A stretch of 37,580 nt of DNA from an uncultured Selenomonas sp. (GCA_905372355.1 CAJPOT010000015.1:1-37580), one strand, 5' to 3'; numbered from the stretch's first letter, positions 1 to 7,260 are shown. Numbers and translations: made by a program. Notes: generated from the sequence alone by a model not told the origin.

Positions 1-435
1 CGGAGGCGGAGGCGGCGGCTCAGACTGACTGACTCCCGTACCCTTGCCGCCCGTGCCTGGTCCTTTGCCATCGCCGACTCCCGTGCCGACGCCTTTCCCT
101 TCACCGCCTTGTCCCATGGGATTGCCCGCATGCGCCTCGCGCTTCTGACTCGGCTTGTCCGGCTCCTCGGGAGGTTTCTGCTCGATTGGAGGTAAAGTCT
201 TGTCGGGTATCACAACCTCATCGACGGCCGGAGTCGCTTCCACCTGCGGCGGCGAGCCGCCGCCCTCGCTTCCCTCATCCTGTGCCTCGTCATAGACGAT
301 GACCTCGACGTTATCGTTCTTCTCTTTCATCGTCGCCACGGAAAAGACGCCGACAGCCGCCGCGATGAGGAAGATGATGAGATGTACGCCGAGCGATGCG
401 AGGAGAGCCTTGTATTTATCCCTCGTATTCTCCAT
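1..435 (-). CDS. tonB: TonB energy transducer, N-terminal part (cut by window edge)
   Basis: The protein opens MENTRDKYKALLASLGVHL and has one hydrophobic segment (about residues 10-32), as expected for an inner-membrane anchor. An acidic stretch and a proline-rich spacer (IPDKTLPPIEQKPPEEP) follow, then a glycine/lysine-rich run and a run of prolines at the window edge. This is the layout of TonB, which carries proton-motive force from ExbB/ExbD across the periplasm to outer-membrane receptors. The conserved C-terminal receptor-contacting domain lies outside the window. The start lies 3 bases after the exbD stop, so the two are translationally linked. The glycine-rich spacer is longer than in enteric TonB; it may extend the reach or be lineage-specific. 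The family call rests on the N-terminus and the exbBD context. Confidence 0.85.
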   Translation of the reverse strand, partial: MENTRDKYKALLASLGVHLIIFLIAAAVGVFSVATMKEKNDNVEVIVYDEAQDEGSEGGGSPPQVEATPAVDEVVIPDKTLPPIEQKPPEEPDKPSQKREAHAGNPMGQGGEGKGVGTGVGDGKGPGTGGKGTGVSQSEPPPPPP

Positions 436-438
436 ACG

Positions 439-852
439 TCACTTGCCCCCTGCGCTTTCGCCGGCAAGGCCGAAGCGCGTGATGCCCGCACCCTTGAACT
501 TATCGAGGAGCGCATAGACCATGCCATAGTCGATGTCCTGGTCAGCGCGCAGCACGAGGGAGAAGTTGCCGTTCCTCGCATTCTCCGCCTTGGCGCGCTC
601 AAGAAGCGTCTTTTCCGCGATGGGCTGATCCTCAAGGAAAAGGCTGCCGTCCTTCTTCATCGTGACAACATAAGTCACGCGCATCTGTGTTTCCACATTT
701 GCCGCCTTCGGCATATTGACGTCGACAGTCTTGAGATTCACCATGTAGAGCGTGCTGAGCATAAAGAAGACGAGCAGGAAGAACATGATGTCGATCATCG
801 GGATGATAATGATCTCGGGCTTGTCGAAACCCTTCCTGTCCCTGAGCCTCAT
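439..852 (-). CDS. exbD: ExbD/TolR-family biopolymer transport protein
   Basis: This 137-residue protein has a short cytoplasmic N-terminus (MRLRDRKGFDKPEIIIIPMID), one membrane segment (about residues 15-35) carrying the conserved aspartate of the family (the D in PMIDIMF), and a periplasmic domain. With ExbB it forms the proton-driven motor that powers TonB. Its ATG overlaps the exbB stop in an ATGA arrangement and its stop is 3 bases from tonB, so exbB-exbD-tonB is one translational unit. Length is normal for the family. ExbD and TolR are hard to separate by sequence alone; the adjacent TonB and TonB-dependent receptor, and the absence of tolA/tolB/pal here, favour ExbD. Confidence 0.93.
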   Translation of the reverse strand: MRLRDRKGFDKPEIIIIPMIDIMFFLLVFFMLSTLYMVNLKTVDVNMPKAANVETQMRVTYVVTMKKDGSLFLEDQPIAEKTLLERAKAENARNGNFSLVLRADQDIDYGMVYALLDKFKGAGITRFGLAGESAGGK

Positions 853-1487
853 CGCGCTGCCCCCTCATAGGAAGAAAGCGCGTCCTTCGCACCCTCGACG
901 AGCGAGAAGCACTGCTCCATGTCCGTCACGATACTTTCGATGCGCTGCGTGAAGTACGCATGCACGGCAAGGGCGATGATGGCGACACAAAGCCCCATGG
1001 CGGTCGCGATCAGGGCCTCTCCGACGCCGCCCGTGATCGCCGTCGCCTGCCCCGACTGAAGGTTGAACACGGAAAATGCCGAGATCATGCCGCTGATCGT
1101 GCCGAGAAGACCCAGAAGCGGCGCCATCGTCACGATGACGCTCAAATAATAGAGCCGTTTCCTAAGCTTCGACAGCGCGATGCCCGACTGAATTTCCATG
1201 TAAGAGGAGACGCGCGATGAATCCTTCTTTACGAGCTTCATCGCCCCGAAAAGGATGTTGGCGAGTGCGCCGCGATGATCTTCGGCAAGTTTCCTCGCCC
1301 CCGCAAAATCATCGTTCGCCATGCACTGATAAAACTCTCGCGTAAAGGCGCGTCCCGTGTCCATGCGTGAAAAGTACATCGCACGCTCGATGCCGATCGT
1401 CACGACGAAGATCGAGCAAAGGAGCAGCACATACATGATGGCGCCACCCTTGTGGAAAAACTCTATGCCTGTTAGAATTGCGTCCAT
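849..1487 (-). CDS. exbB: ExbB/TolQ/MotA-family proton channel protein
   Basis: This 212-residue protein has three hydrophobic segments (about residues 15-35, 112-135 and 153-178) and the family signature around LYYLSVIVTMAPLLGLLGT and GVGEALIATAMGL. It forms the pentameric stator of the ExbB-ExbD motor in the inner membrane and couples proton flow to TonB. The ATG is preceded by AGGAGG with 8-base spacing. It lies 113 bases downstream of the TonB-dependent receptor; that gap holds a short hairpin-like sequence (CTGCC...GGCAG near 1559-1577) but no convincing terminator, so it is probably cotranscribed with the receptor under the cobalamin riboswitch. Confidence 0.93.
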   Translation of the reverse strand: MDAILTGIEFFHKGGAIMYVLLLCSIFVVTIGIERAMYFSRMDTGRAFTREFYQCMANDDFAGARKLAEDHRGALANILFGAMKLVKKDSSRVSSYMEIQSGIALSKLRKRLYYLSVIVTMAPLLGLLGTISGMISAFSVFNLQSGQATAITGGVGEALIATAMGLCVAIIALAVHAYFTQRIESIVTDMEQCFSLVEGAKDALSSYEGAAR

Positions 1488-1600
1488 GAAAAAATCCTCC
1501 TGAAATTACATACAATGATGGCATCGACAACAACCGAACCGTATGAGAAAAGCGTCTCCTGCCAAAATGCGGGCAGAAGGCGCCATTCATCATGCAAGCA

Positions 1601-3538
1601 TCAAAACGAGCAGGTAAGGCCGATTTGGTAAAAGCGACCCGTGCCGGGATAGTAGGAATTTCCTAACCAGCCAGAAGACAACTTGCGCGTATAGTATTCC
1701 TCATCCGTAAGATTGTTGATGCGGAAGTACGCTGTCAAGTTCTCCTTAATATCATAGCTGACATTGAAATCCCAAATGGCATAACTGTGATCAAGATAGA
1801 CGGCCTCATCAAGCCCCGAGCCGATGCGTCCGAGGACGTTCGCCTTCCAAGGTCCCTTCACGTAGTGCAGACCGATGCGATAGCCGTTCGGCTGACTGTT
1901 GCCGTTCTCCCAGACATAGCCAACACCCGCACCATTATCCAATTCCGTGCGAATATAGGAATAGCCTACATCATAACTCCATGCGTCATCAAGCCGCTGA
2001 CGGAAAGACAGTTCTATGCCGCGCTTCTTTTCCTTGTTGATGTTCGAAGGAGTCCATCCAGAAGGACTGTTTGCCCAACGAATGGCATCATCAAGGCGAC
2101 TTTCAAAATAGCTGACGCCCATGCTCGTCTTGTCATTGAACTTATGATTCACACCGAGCGTTGCCGTCCAACCCGTTTCCGGATCGAGGTTCGGATTGCC
2201 TTTCATCCATGGATCGTTCCAATAGAGATCATCCGCTGTCGGCGCCTTGAACACCCTGCCCCACGAAGCGTAGAACTGCGTCGCTTCATCGGGTCGATAG
2301 TTCAGCGCCGCCTTCGGAGTCCAATGCGTACCGAACATGCTGTGATGGTCGATGCGCACGCCAGGCACGAACGACAGCTTGCCAAGTTTCATCGTATCTT
2401 GCACGTAGAGCGCCTTGTTCGTAATCTTCTTATCCTTATAGTAACCGCTCCCTTCATTCGAAGAATTGCTACGATGCCACTCCGCACCGGCAATCAACGT
2501 GTTATTCTCGTCGAGCTTCCAACCATTCTGATAGTCAAAACCCCACAGAAGCGTGTTGAACTCCGTCCCATACGTCACCGTCTTGTAATTATTGAATACG
2601 CGCAGGAATCCCGGCGCCGCCGTGCCTTCCTTGAAGCGATAGGAAGCACTGACGTTGTTGAACACCTCCGTCATCTTGTTGCCGGAAAACGGCGGCACAA
2701 CCGAGGCACCTCGACAATCATACTGCGCGGCATTGACGGAGCGATGCCCGTAATAGATATGCGCTGAGCTGCGATCGTCGATCTTGTCATCGAGGCGCAG
2801 GGAGAAACTGCGATTGCGATAATCGCTGCTATCCATCTTATAGCCTGTGCCTTTGTAGTTGTAATCGAAGTTGCCTCCGTTCGTCATGGCACCCGTCACG
2901 AACCAGCTATAGTTGCCATCCGTGCCCTGGTTTGTCAGCTCAAGGCTGTGCGTCTTCCACGAACCCGTGCTGAGGTCGACGGTCGTTTCATTCTTCACGC
3001 CCTTCTTCGTGATGATGTTGATGACGCCGCCCACAGCATCACTGCCGTAGAGAGCCGAGCCGCCGCCCTTGACAATCTCGATGCGCTGGATGTTCTTCAT
3101 CGAAGGAATCATATTAAGATCTGCACTGGAACGACCAGAAGATGCGCCTTGATCATTGTTGACTCGCTCCCCGTCGACAAGGACGATCACGCGTTCATCT
3201 CCATTGAGACGGACGATCTCCTGCTGCTGCCCGCCCATGCGCGTGACAGTCACTCCGTTCACATGCTCAACAGCCTCGCCAACCGTTGCATAGTGATTCG
3301 CAGCGATTTCCTTCGCCGTGATGACTGTGACGTTGGCTGGCGTGTCCATGCGCTCTGTCGGGATGCGCTCCGCCGTCACGACGGTCGCGCCGAGGTCGTT
3401 CACTGCATTCTCTGTCGCTTCGTCAGCCGCATCGTTTTCTGCCGCGAACACCGGTGCGCAACAGAGACTCGACGCAAAAAAAGCCGCCAACACCTTCCTT
3501 GTCAAACAATCCTTGCCGTAGATTTTCTTGCTCTTCAT
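1601..3538 (-). CDS. btuB: TonB-dependent outer-membrane receptor, probably for cobalamin (BtuB-like)
   Basis: The 645-residue product has a signal peptide (hydrophobic core FFASSLCCAPVFA, cleavage near residue 33), a TonB box (ATVVTA, about 51-56) and a plug domain with RLNGDERVIVLVDGERVN and IEIVKGGGSALYGSDAVGGV. A long beta-barrel follows, ending in an aromatic C-terminus (GLTCSF) as outer-membrane assembly requires. A strong AGGAGG site precedes the ATG. It is 35 bases downstream of a periplasmic binding protein, and both follow a cobalamin riboswitch; this is the main reason for naming cobalamin as substrate, because the receptor sequence alone would also fit siderophore or other TonB ligands. 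At 645 residues it is in the BtuB size range. A complete outer-membrane receptor is strong evidence for a diderm host. Confidence 0.85.
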   Translation of the reverse strand: MKSKKIYGKDCLTRKVLAAFFASSLCCAPVFAAENDAADEATENAVNDLGATVVTAERIPTERMDTPANVTVITAKEIAANHYATVGEAVEHVNGVTVTRMGGQQQEIVRLNGDERVIVLVDGERVNNDQGASSGRSSADLNMIPSMKNIQRIEIVKGGGSALYGSDAVGGVINIITKKGVKNETTVDLSTGSWKTHSLELTNQGTDGNYSWFVTGAMTNGGNFDYNYKGTGYKMDSSDYRNRSFSLRLDDKIDDRSSAHIYYGHRSVNAAQYDCRGASVVPPFSGNKMTEVFNNVSASYRFKEGTAAPGFLRVFNNYKTVTYGTEFNTLLWGFDYQNGWKLDENNTLIAGAEWHRSNSSNEGSGYYKDKKITNKALYVQDTMKLGKLSFVPGVRIDHHSMFGTHWTPKAALNYRPDEATQFYASWGRVFKAPTADDLYWNDPWMKGNPNLDPETGWTATLGVNHKFNDKTSMGVSYFESRLDDAIRWANSPSGWTPSNINKEKKRGIELSFRQRLDDAWSYDVGYSYIRTELDNGAGVGYVWENGNSQPNGYRIGLHYVKGPWKANVLGRIGSGLDEAVYLDHSYAIWDFNVSYDIKENLTAYFRINNLTDEEYYTRKLSSGWLGNSYYPGTGRFYQIGLTCSF

Positions 3539-3573
3539 GCTCTTTTCTCCTCCTTGATGATTTTGATGAATCC

Positions 3574-4557
3574 TTATTCCACCGCCGAGAGATGCTCTTC
3601 ACGCCCTTGGGCGAAAGCACCTCCGTATGCGCGATAGGCGATTTCCTGCACGCCGAGCACGAAGTCCTGCGAGCAGTTGTAGATGTAGGCTTCCGTCGGC
3701 TCTTCGAGGCGATGCTCGCGGATGGCCTTGACCGTCTGCAGGGACGGATCGTCGAAGTATTCCTTGCGAAACTTGTCGACGTCGAATTTCCCATGGTCGT
3801 TGTACGTCGGCACGAAGAGGATGTCGGGATTGATCTCAACGAGCTGCTCCTTCGTCATGACCTGGCCGTCGCGGATGCCGAGCGCCGACCTGCCGTTCTT
3901 CACGCCCGCATAGCGGCAGGCGTCGTCAAAGCTGGAGCCGATGCCGCCATAACCCGACATCAGGGAGATCAAGACGACGGTCTTGCGCTCGCTCTCGGGG
4001 ATGGCGCTGACCTTCTTCTCTATGCCTTTAAGATGCTCGTCCATCATCGCGAGGAGCTTTTCCCCGCGTTCGGGCACGCCTGCTGCCTGCGCGAGAAGCG
4101 CGATCGTCTCCTTAATCTCAGCGAGATTCCTCGCACCCTTGCAGACGACGACGGTAAGCCCCGCTTCACGAAGAGACGGCACGATGGCTAGGTCGCCCCA
4201 GTCAGGCACGATGACGAGATCGGGCGAGAGCGCGACGAGCTCTTCGACCGTCGGATTACCGACGCGCTTTTCCACCTTCTTCGCAAGCTCCACAACATTC
4301 GAGCTTACGGGGTCGTCGAGGAGGCTGTTTACCGCCGCCATATCTTCGGGCGGCACAAGACCGAGCATGACCTCGTCCGTGCTCATCGAAAGCGTGACAA
4401 TGCGATGCGGCCGCGCAGGCACGGTGACGACCGTACCTTGGCTGTCCGTGACCGTATAGCTTCCTGTGCCGCCGTGCGCCGCCTCCGGCGCGATACGGCA
4501 CGCCGTCAGCAGCAGGCAGACAACGACTAGGACTATGGCAAAGAAACTTTTCTTCAA
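3574..4557 (-). CDS. btuF: ABC-transporter substrate-binding lipoprotein, BtuF-like
   Basis: I place the start at the TTG at 4557, which follows AAAGGAGG by 7 bases and gives a compact lipoprotein signal ending in LLTAC (lipidated cysteine at residue 20). An in-frame TTG at 4590 has no ribosome-binding site. The mature part has the class III binding-protein layout: PHRIVTLSMSTDEVMLGL, LSPDLVIVPDWGD, the long connecting helix around EIKETIALLAQAAGVPERGE, and a second lobe with EINPDILFVPTYND. The family captures cobalamin, haem or ferric chelates for an ABC importer. The upstream cobalamin riboswitch points to corrinoids. No permease or ATPase gene is next to it, so the importer must be encoded elsewhere. 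It is the first gene after the riboswitch terminator. Confidence 0.87.
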   Translation of the reverse strand: MKKSFFAIVLVVVCLLLTACRIAPEAAHGGTGSYTVTDSQGTVVTVPARPHRIVTLSMSTDEVMLGLVPPEDMAAVNSLLDDPVSSNVVELAKKVEKRVGNPTVEELVALSPDLVIVPDWGDLAIVPSLREAGLTVVVCKGARNLAEIKETIALLAQAAGVPERGEKLLAMMDEHLKGIEKKVSAIPESERKTVVLISLMSGYGGIGSSFDDACRYAGVKNGRSALGIRDGQVMTKEQLVEINPDILFVPTYNDHGKFDVDKFRKEYFDDPSLQTVKAIREHRLEEPTEAYIYNCSQDFVLGVQEIAYRAYGGAFAQGREEHLSAVE

Positions 4558-4637
4558 CCTTTTTCCTCCTTTTACCGCCTCCTGCGACAAAGCTTAGATA
4601 GCAGTGAAGTTCAACTTTCTGCGAGAAAAGCATCCAT

Positions 4638-4672
4638 AAAAAAGAGCCTTTCCCTCTCGAAGAGAAAAGCTC
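4638..4672 (-). terminator. Intrinsic terminator of the cobalamin riboswitch (expression platform)
   Basis: Read on the minus strand, arms GAGCTTTTCTCT and AGAGGGAAAGGCTC close on a TCG loop and are followed by six T. It lies between the B12 aptamer and the first gene, where a transcription-attenuating expression platform is expected. Confidence 0.8.
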
Positions 4673-4749
4673 CCTTATGCAGCGGCGCAAAGGCGCACGA
4701 ATGCAAAAAAGAATCCCCTTCCCATCGCTCGCAGGTCAAACGGTGATCG

Positions 4750-4930
4750 TCAAGCAGGCAGTTCTCCTGGCTCGGTTCATCGCTCGGCTGCGCCTTCCCA
4801 GGGCAATGCCCCAGTGACATCCTTGCAGCTTCGCTCCCCTCACAGTGGCGGGACCGCTCCGGCATAACCGGATTTTCTCTTAGACCCTTGCGGGTACCTG
4901 CTCCACAGCGTGATTTTCTCCGCTGTAACT
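4750..4930 (-). promoter_or_regulatory. Cobalamin (B12) riboswitch aptamer
   Basis: The minus strand carries the B12-box sequence AGCCAGGAGAACTGCCT (4756-4772), a GCCACTG segment, a GGTACCCGCAAGGGT-type segment and the interspersed short helices of the adenosylcobalamin riboswitch class. It directly precedes a BtuF-like gene and a TonB-dependent receptor, the usual regulon. Ligand binding should favour the downstream terminator at 4638-4672 and switch off uptake when B12 is plentiful. Confidence 0.93.
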
Positions 4931-4963
4931 TATGAAATTATAACTAGACTTAATCCAGACCCT

Positions 4964-4992
4964 ATGCTACCGCAAAACTCTCGGCTTGTCAA
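4964..4992 (-). promoter_or_regulatory. Candidate housekeeping promoter of the cobalamin operon
   Basis: A perfect -35 TTGACA (4987-4992) is separated by 17 bases from TAGCAT (4964-4969), just upstream of the riboswitch. A second TATAAT lies at 4937-4942 but has no good -35 and would start transcription at or inside the aptamer. Confidence 0.6.
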
Positions 4993-5011
4993 TGCACTTT
5001 AAGAAGAACGA

Positions 5012-5038
5012 CAAGGGGCTGCCAAAAGGCAGCCCCTT
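5012..5038 (-). terminator. Intrinsic terminator after the 132-residue unknown gene
   Basis: An 11-bp perfect hairpin (AAGGGGCTGCC / GGCAGCCCCTT, loop AAAA) lies 26 bases after the stop of the gene at 5065-5463. The downstream sequence on the minus strand is T-rich. It separates that gene from the cobalamin operon promoter. Confidence 0.75.
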
Positions 5039-5064
5039 CCCTTCGTCTCCTATGAAAGCTATGC

Positions 5065-5463
5065 TCAGCCCAACGACTGCAGAAGCATCGCTGCGCTCGC
5101 TCCGCTCGCAGCACCAGTTCGACCATTCAGCTCGGCTTCTTTCGCGCCCCCAATGTGCTCTGTCCTCGTGCTGATGACCGTCGGATCTTTCTCGGCAGTC
5201 GTCGCCTTCGTCTTGTTCTCCGAAATGATTTCCGTCCCACGATAGACGGTGACGAGCACGGAACCGTCCGCCATCACCTTCGTCACGGTCGTCGTTTCTT
5301 CCTCGTTCTTGTCGCTGGAATTCTCGCCGCGCGGTGCGCCGCCGCCCGTTTCCATCTGACGCAGGATGGCGGAAAAAGCGTCCTTTGCCGCCTCGGGCTT
5401 CTTGTATGCCGCACCTGCAGCAGATGCGAAGCCATGCCCGCCAATCTTCCCGATCATGCTCAT
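5065..5463 (-). CDS. Small conserved-looking protein of unknown function
   Basis: The start is set at the ATG at 5463, preceded by GGAGG with suitable spacing. A longer reading frame extends upstream to 5673, but that part runs antisense to the small toxin gene and lacks a ribosome-binding site. The 132-residue product begins MSMIGKIGGHGFASAAGAAY, has a charged, threonine-rich middle (EEETTTVTKVMADGSVLVTVY) and ends in an alanine/glycine-rich tail. It has no signal peptide or membrane segment. The segment VMADGSVLVTVYRGTEIISE resembles a beta-hairpin repeat, but I recognise no named family. A terminator follows immediately, so it appears to be a single-gene transcript. Confidence 0.65.
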   Translation of the reverse strand: MSMIGKIGGHGFASAAGAAYKKPEAAKDAFSAILRQMETGGGAPRGENSSDKNEEETTTVTKVMADGSVLVTVYRGTEIISENKTKATTAEKDPTVISTRTEHIGGAKEAELNGRTGAASGASAAMLLQSLG

Positions 5464-5553
5464 AGAAAACACCTCCGTTTTCTGTATCGAAAGAATCGGA
5501 GAACTCCTTAAGGCGCTTCCTTTTCGGGAATCTTCCCATGAAGATTGGACATG

Positions 5554-5562
5554 TGCTATAAT
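5554..5562 (+). promoter_or_regulatory. Extended -10 promoter of the toxin mRNA
   Basis: TGCTATAAT is a perfect extended -10 element with no good -35 at the usual distance. Transcription would start near 5569 and give a 5' UTR of about 55 bases before the toxin ATG. Confidence 0.65.
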
Positions 5563-5623
5563 ATAGACGGTGCTATTACAACGGTGGCGGTCGATTCTTA
5601 GCCCTCGAAAGGGGGCGCTGCTT

Positions 5624-5692
5624 ATGACCCTGTACGATTTTTTATCGTTGGTGTTTCTCGTTACGATTTGCATCGTAGCGTTAAAAGCGTAA
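5624..5692 (+). CDS. Candidate type I toxin: 22-residue hydrophobic membrane peptide
   Basis: A 22-codon frame begins at an ATG 8 bases after AAAGGGGG. The peptide starts MTLYDFLSLVFLV and ends CIVALKA: a short polar head, a single hydrophobic helix and a lysine near the C-terminus. This resembles the small holin-like/Fst-type toxins of Firmicute type I systems, which begin with a similar short polar head followed by a leucine-rich helix. It has its own promoter and is followed at once by a 13-bp hairpin that also terminates a convergent RNA. It is shorter than the roughly 30-residue Fst-type peptides. The call comes from layout and peptide character, not from homology I can run. Confidence 0.6.
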   Translation: MTLYDFLSLVFLVTICIVALKA

Positions 5693-5732
5693 GAATCCCC
5701 GCCTGCTCCGACAAAAGTTAGGCGGGGATTCT
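5692..5732. terminator. Bidirectional terminator shared by toxin mRNA and antisense RNA
   Basis: A 13-bp perfect inverted repeat (AGAATCCCCGCCT at 5692-5704, its complement at 5720-5732, 15-base loop) overlaps the toxin stop codon. T-rich sequence lies on both sides. Convergent transcripts from 5562 and 5789 would both end here, as in par/Fst-type loci. Confidence 0.7.
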
Positions 5733-5782
5733 CAATCCTTTAAAACTGTCTCGGGCTGACCGTTACCAGTAGCACCCTTTCT
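5692..5782 (-). ncRNA. Candidate antisense RNA antitoxin
   Basis: A strong promoter at 5789-5817 would start an RNA near 5782 that reaches the shared hairpin about 90 bases later. It contains no reading frame with a ribosome-binding site. It would be fully complementary to the 3' end of the toxin mRNA across the terminator. A short interrupted complementarity to the toxin 5' UTR (a GGTGCTACTGGTAA segment against TTACAACGGTGGC) is possible. Confidence 0.5.
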
Positions 5783-5788
5783 ACGCTC

Positions 5789-5817
5789 ATTATACGACGT
5801 AAAGGCGGATTCGTCAA
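5789..5817 (-). promoter_or_regulatory. Strong sigma-A-type promoter for the antisense RNA
   Basis: TTGACG (5812-5817) and TATAAT (5789-5794) are separated by exactly 17 bases on the minus strand. No minus-strand protein gene begins downstream before the shared terminator, so the promoter has no obvious target other than the antisense RNA. Confidence 0.75.
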
Positions 5818-5842
5818 ATTTCACTACAAAGGAGTCCTGCTC

Positions 5843-6358
5843 ATGCCCGCTTCTCCCTTCACCTGCATCGGCTTTCCTCCGAGCATCGACGCAAACTGCA
5901 CGCATATCATTCTCGGCTCGATGCCGGGCGCGGCGTCGCTCAGGGCGCAGCAATACTACGCCTACCCGCAGAATCGCTTTTGGCGGCTCATGGCATATCT
6001 GTTGGAGGGCGGTGAGCCGCCGCAGGACTATACGGCGCGGCTTCAGATGCTGCTCCGCCACCGGATCGCGCTTTGGGACTCCATCGCCTCGTGCGAACGC
6101 GAAGGCAGCTTGGACTCAGCGATTCGCGCAGCAAAGCCCAACGACTTCACCGCGCTCCTCGCGCATTATCCGCGCCTCTCTACCTTCTGCCTGAACGGCG
6201 GCAAATCCGCCGATACTTTCCGCCGTGCCAACAGGTCGCTCCTGAAACGCAACGATCTCACCTTTCATGCACTGCCCTCGACGAGCGCCGCCAACGCGCG
6301 CTGGCGCTTCGACGATCTCGCAAAAGCATGGAAAAAGGCGCTCCCCCTCGAAGAGTAA
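5843..6358 (+). CDS. DNA-deoxyinosine (hypoxanthine) glycosylase, uracil-DNA glycosylase superfamily
   Basis: The 171-residue product has the N-terminal motif HIILGSMPGAASL and the following AYPQNRFWRL, which mark the small hypoxanthine/uracil-DNA glycosylase branch of the UDG superfamily. The C-terminal active-site loop is LPSTSAANARW. It removes deaminated bases (hypoxanthine, possibly uracil) in base-excision repair. AAAGGAG precedes the ATG by 8 bases. Its own terminator overlaps the 3' end of the gene. Its promoter probably overlaps the antisense-RNA promoter region of the neighbouring toxin locus. Substrate choice between inosine and uracil cannot be settled by eye. Confidence 0.85.
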   Translation: MPASPFTCIGFPPSIDANCTHIILGSMPGAASLRAQQYYAYPQNRFWRLMAYLLEGGEPPQDYTARLQMLLRHRIALWDSIASCEREGSLDSAIRAAKPNDFTALLAHYPRLSTFCLNGGKSADTFRRANRSLLKRNDLTFHALPSTSAANARWRFDDLAKAWKKALPLEE

Positions 6359-6370
6359 GGGGAGCGCCTT
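6335..6370 (+). terminator. Intrinsic terminator of the DNA glycosylase gene
   Basis: A 12-bp stem (AAGGCGCTCCCC / GGGGAGCGCCTT) spans the stop codon and is followed by TTCTTTT. The left arm encodes the last residues of the protein. Confidence 0.88.
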
Positions 6371-6426
6371 TTCTTTTCGATGAGAGGGCGCACGACGTAC
6401 ACAAAGTGAACGTCTGCGCGTACAGC

Positions 6427-7260
6427 TTACGCTTCGATATAAAGCGCCTGCACCATGATATCGACCTCGCGCACGAAAAGCCCTGTCATGTATTCGACCT
6501 TCGTTCTCACGCGCTGCTGCGTCTCCTTGATGAGTGTCGGAATATGGCTGCCGTAGGTCAGCACGACAGAACAGGAAATCTCAAGGCCGCGATCCTCGTC
6601 GCCCTTCCAGACGTGGCGCACGCGCACAGAACCGACCTTCGAGATGTATTCCTTCTCATGCACGATGCGCACGACCATCTCGCGAATTGCCAGATCGTCG
6701 ATGATGAGCTTGCCATAATAGCTGAACACCGGGCGCACGATGGACTTCTCGCCGAGTTTGCGGCGACGCGTGCGGTTGCGGCGGAAAAAGGACTGGATGG
6801 GATCGATGAGGAAGCCCGAAGCATGAGGCTTCAGCTCGATCGTCGGAACGGGTATGATGTGCTTGCCCTGCTTCAGTCGGCTGTCCCGCGCTTTTTGCAT
6901 CTCACGCTGCGTCGCGATGTCTTCGATGTGGATGATCTGTTCGATCGTCGGCAGTTTCAGTATGCGCGCGATCTTATAGACCATGTTCTCGGAAGTCCCA
7001 AGGATGAGGATGCGATGCGGCCTGCACTCGGCGATAGCAGAACGCACTTCTTCCGCATGTCCGGGCAGAACGAAAATGGCGCGGCGCACCGCCATGATTT
7101 TGCTCTTCTCCATCTTGGCGGAAGAACCGGCGACGATCTTGCCGTCCTTGATCAGGATGCCGTCATCAATGATGGCGTCCGCCTGATGCTGATGCGCCAC
7201 GAGCAAGGCGCGGTGGCTCTTGCCTGTGCCGCTCGGGCCTACGAATGCTATGACGTCCAT
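6427..7260 (-). CDS. P-loop NTPase fused to an Asp23/Gls24-like domain, function unknown
   Basis: The 277-residue protein starts with a Walker A motif, GPSGTGKS (residues 8-15), in an incomplete-looking NTPase domain of about 120 residues (VLPGHAEEVRSAIAECRPHRILILGTS suggests nucleotide-linked helices). A basic linker (FFRRNRTRRRKLGEK) leads to a C-terminal domain (about 175-277: IVRPVFSYYGKLIIDDLAIRE, then ISCSVVLTYGSHIPTLIKETQQRV) resembling the Asp23/Gls24 envelope-stress family. No membrane segment is visible. The start is an ATG after CAGGAGAG. It is last in the RNase Y-YmdB-SpoVS-PHP cluster, 80 bases after the PHP gene. The domain pairing suggests an ATP- or GTP-dependent envelope or RNA-linked role, but no function can be assigned. 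Confidence 0.75.
   Translation of the reverse strand: MDVIAFVGPSGTGKSHRALLVAHQHQADAIIDDGILIKDGKIVAGSSAKMEKSKIMAVRRAIFVLPGHAEEVRSAIAECRPHRILILGTSENMVYKIARILKLPTIEQIIHIEDIATQREMQKARDSRLKQGKHIIPVPTIELKPHASGFLIDPIQSFFRRNRTRRRKLGEKSIVRPVFSYYGKLIIDDLAIREMVVRIVHEKEYISKVGSVRVRHVWKGDEDRGLEISCSVVLTYGSHIPTLIKETQQRVRTKVEYMTGLFVREVDIMVQALYIEA

Noticed and set aside
1488..1600. Terminator or separate promoter between the receptor and exbB
   Set aside because: Only a 5-6 bp stem without a T-run and a weak -35/-10 pair were seen; not enough to split the operon.
5464..5673. N-terminal extension of the 132-residue protein
   Set aside because: It lies antisense over the toxin promoter and gene, has no ribosome-binding site, and its composition differs from the downstream part.
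6391..6420. Terminator after the P-loop/Asp23 gene
   Set aside because: A GCGCA-GACGT / ACGTC-GCGC stem exists but has mismatches and no T-run; it is too weak to list as a feature.
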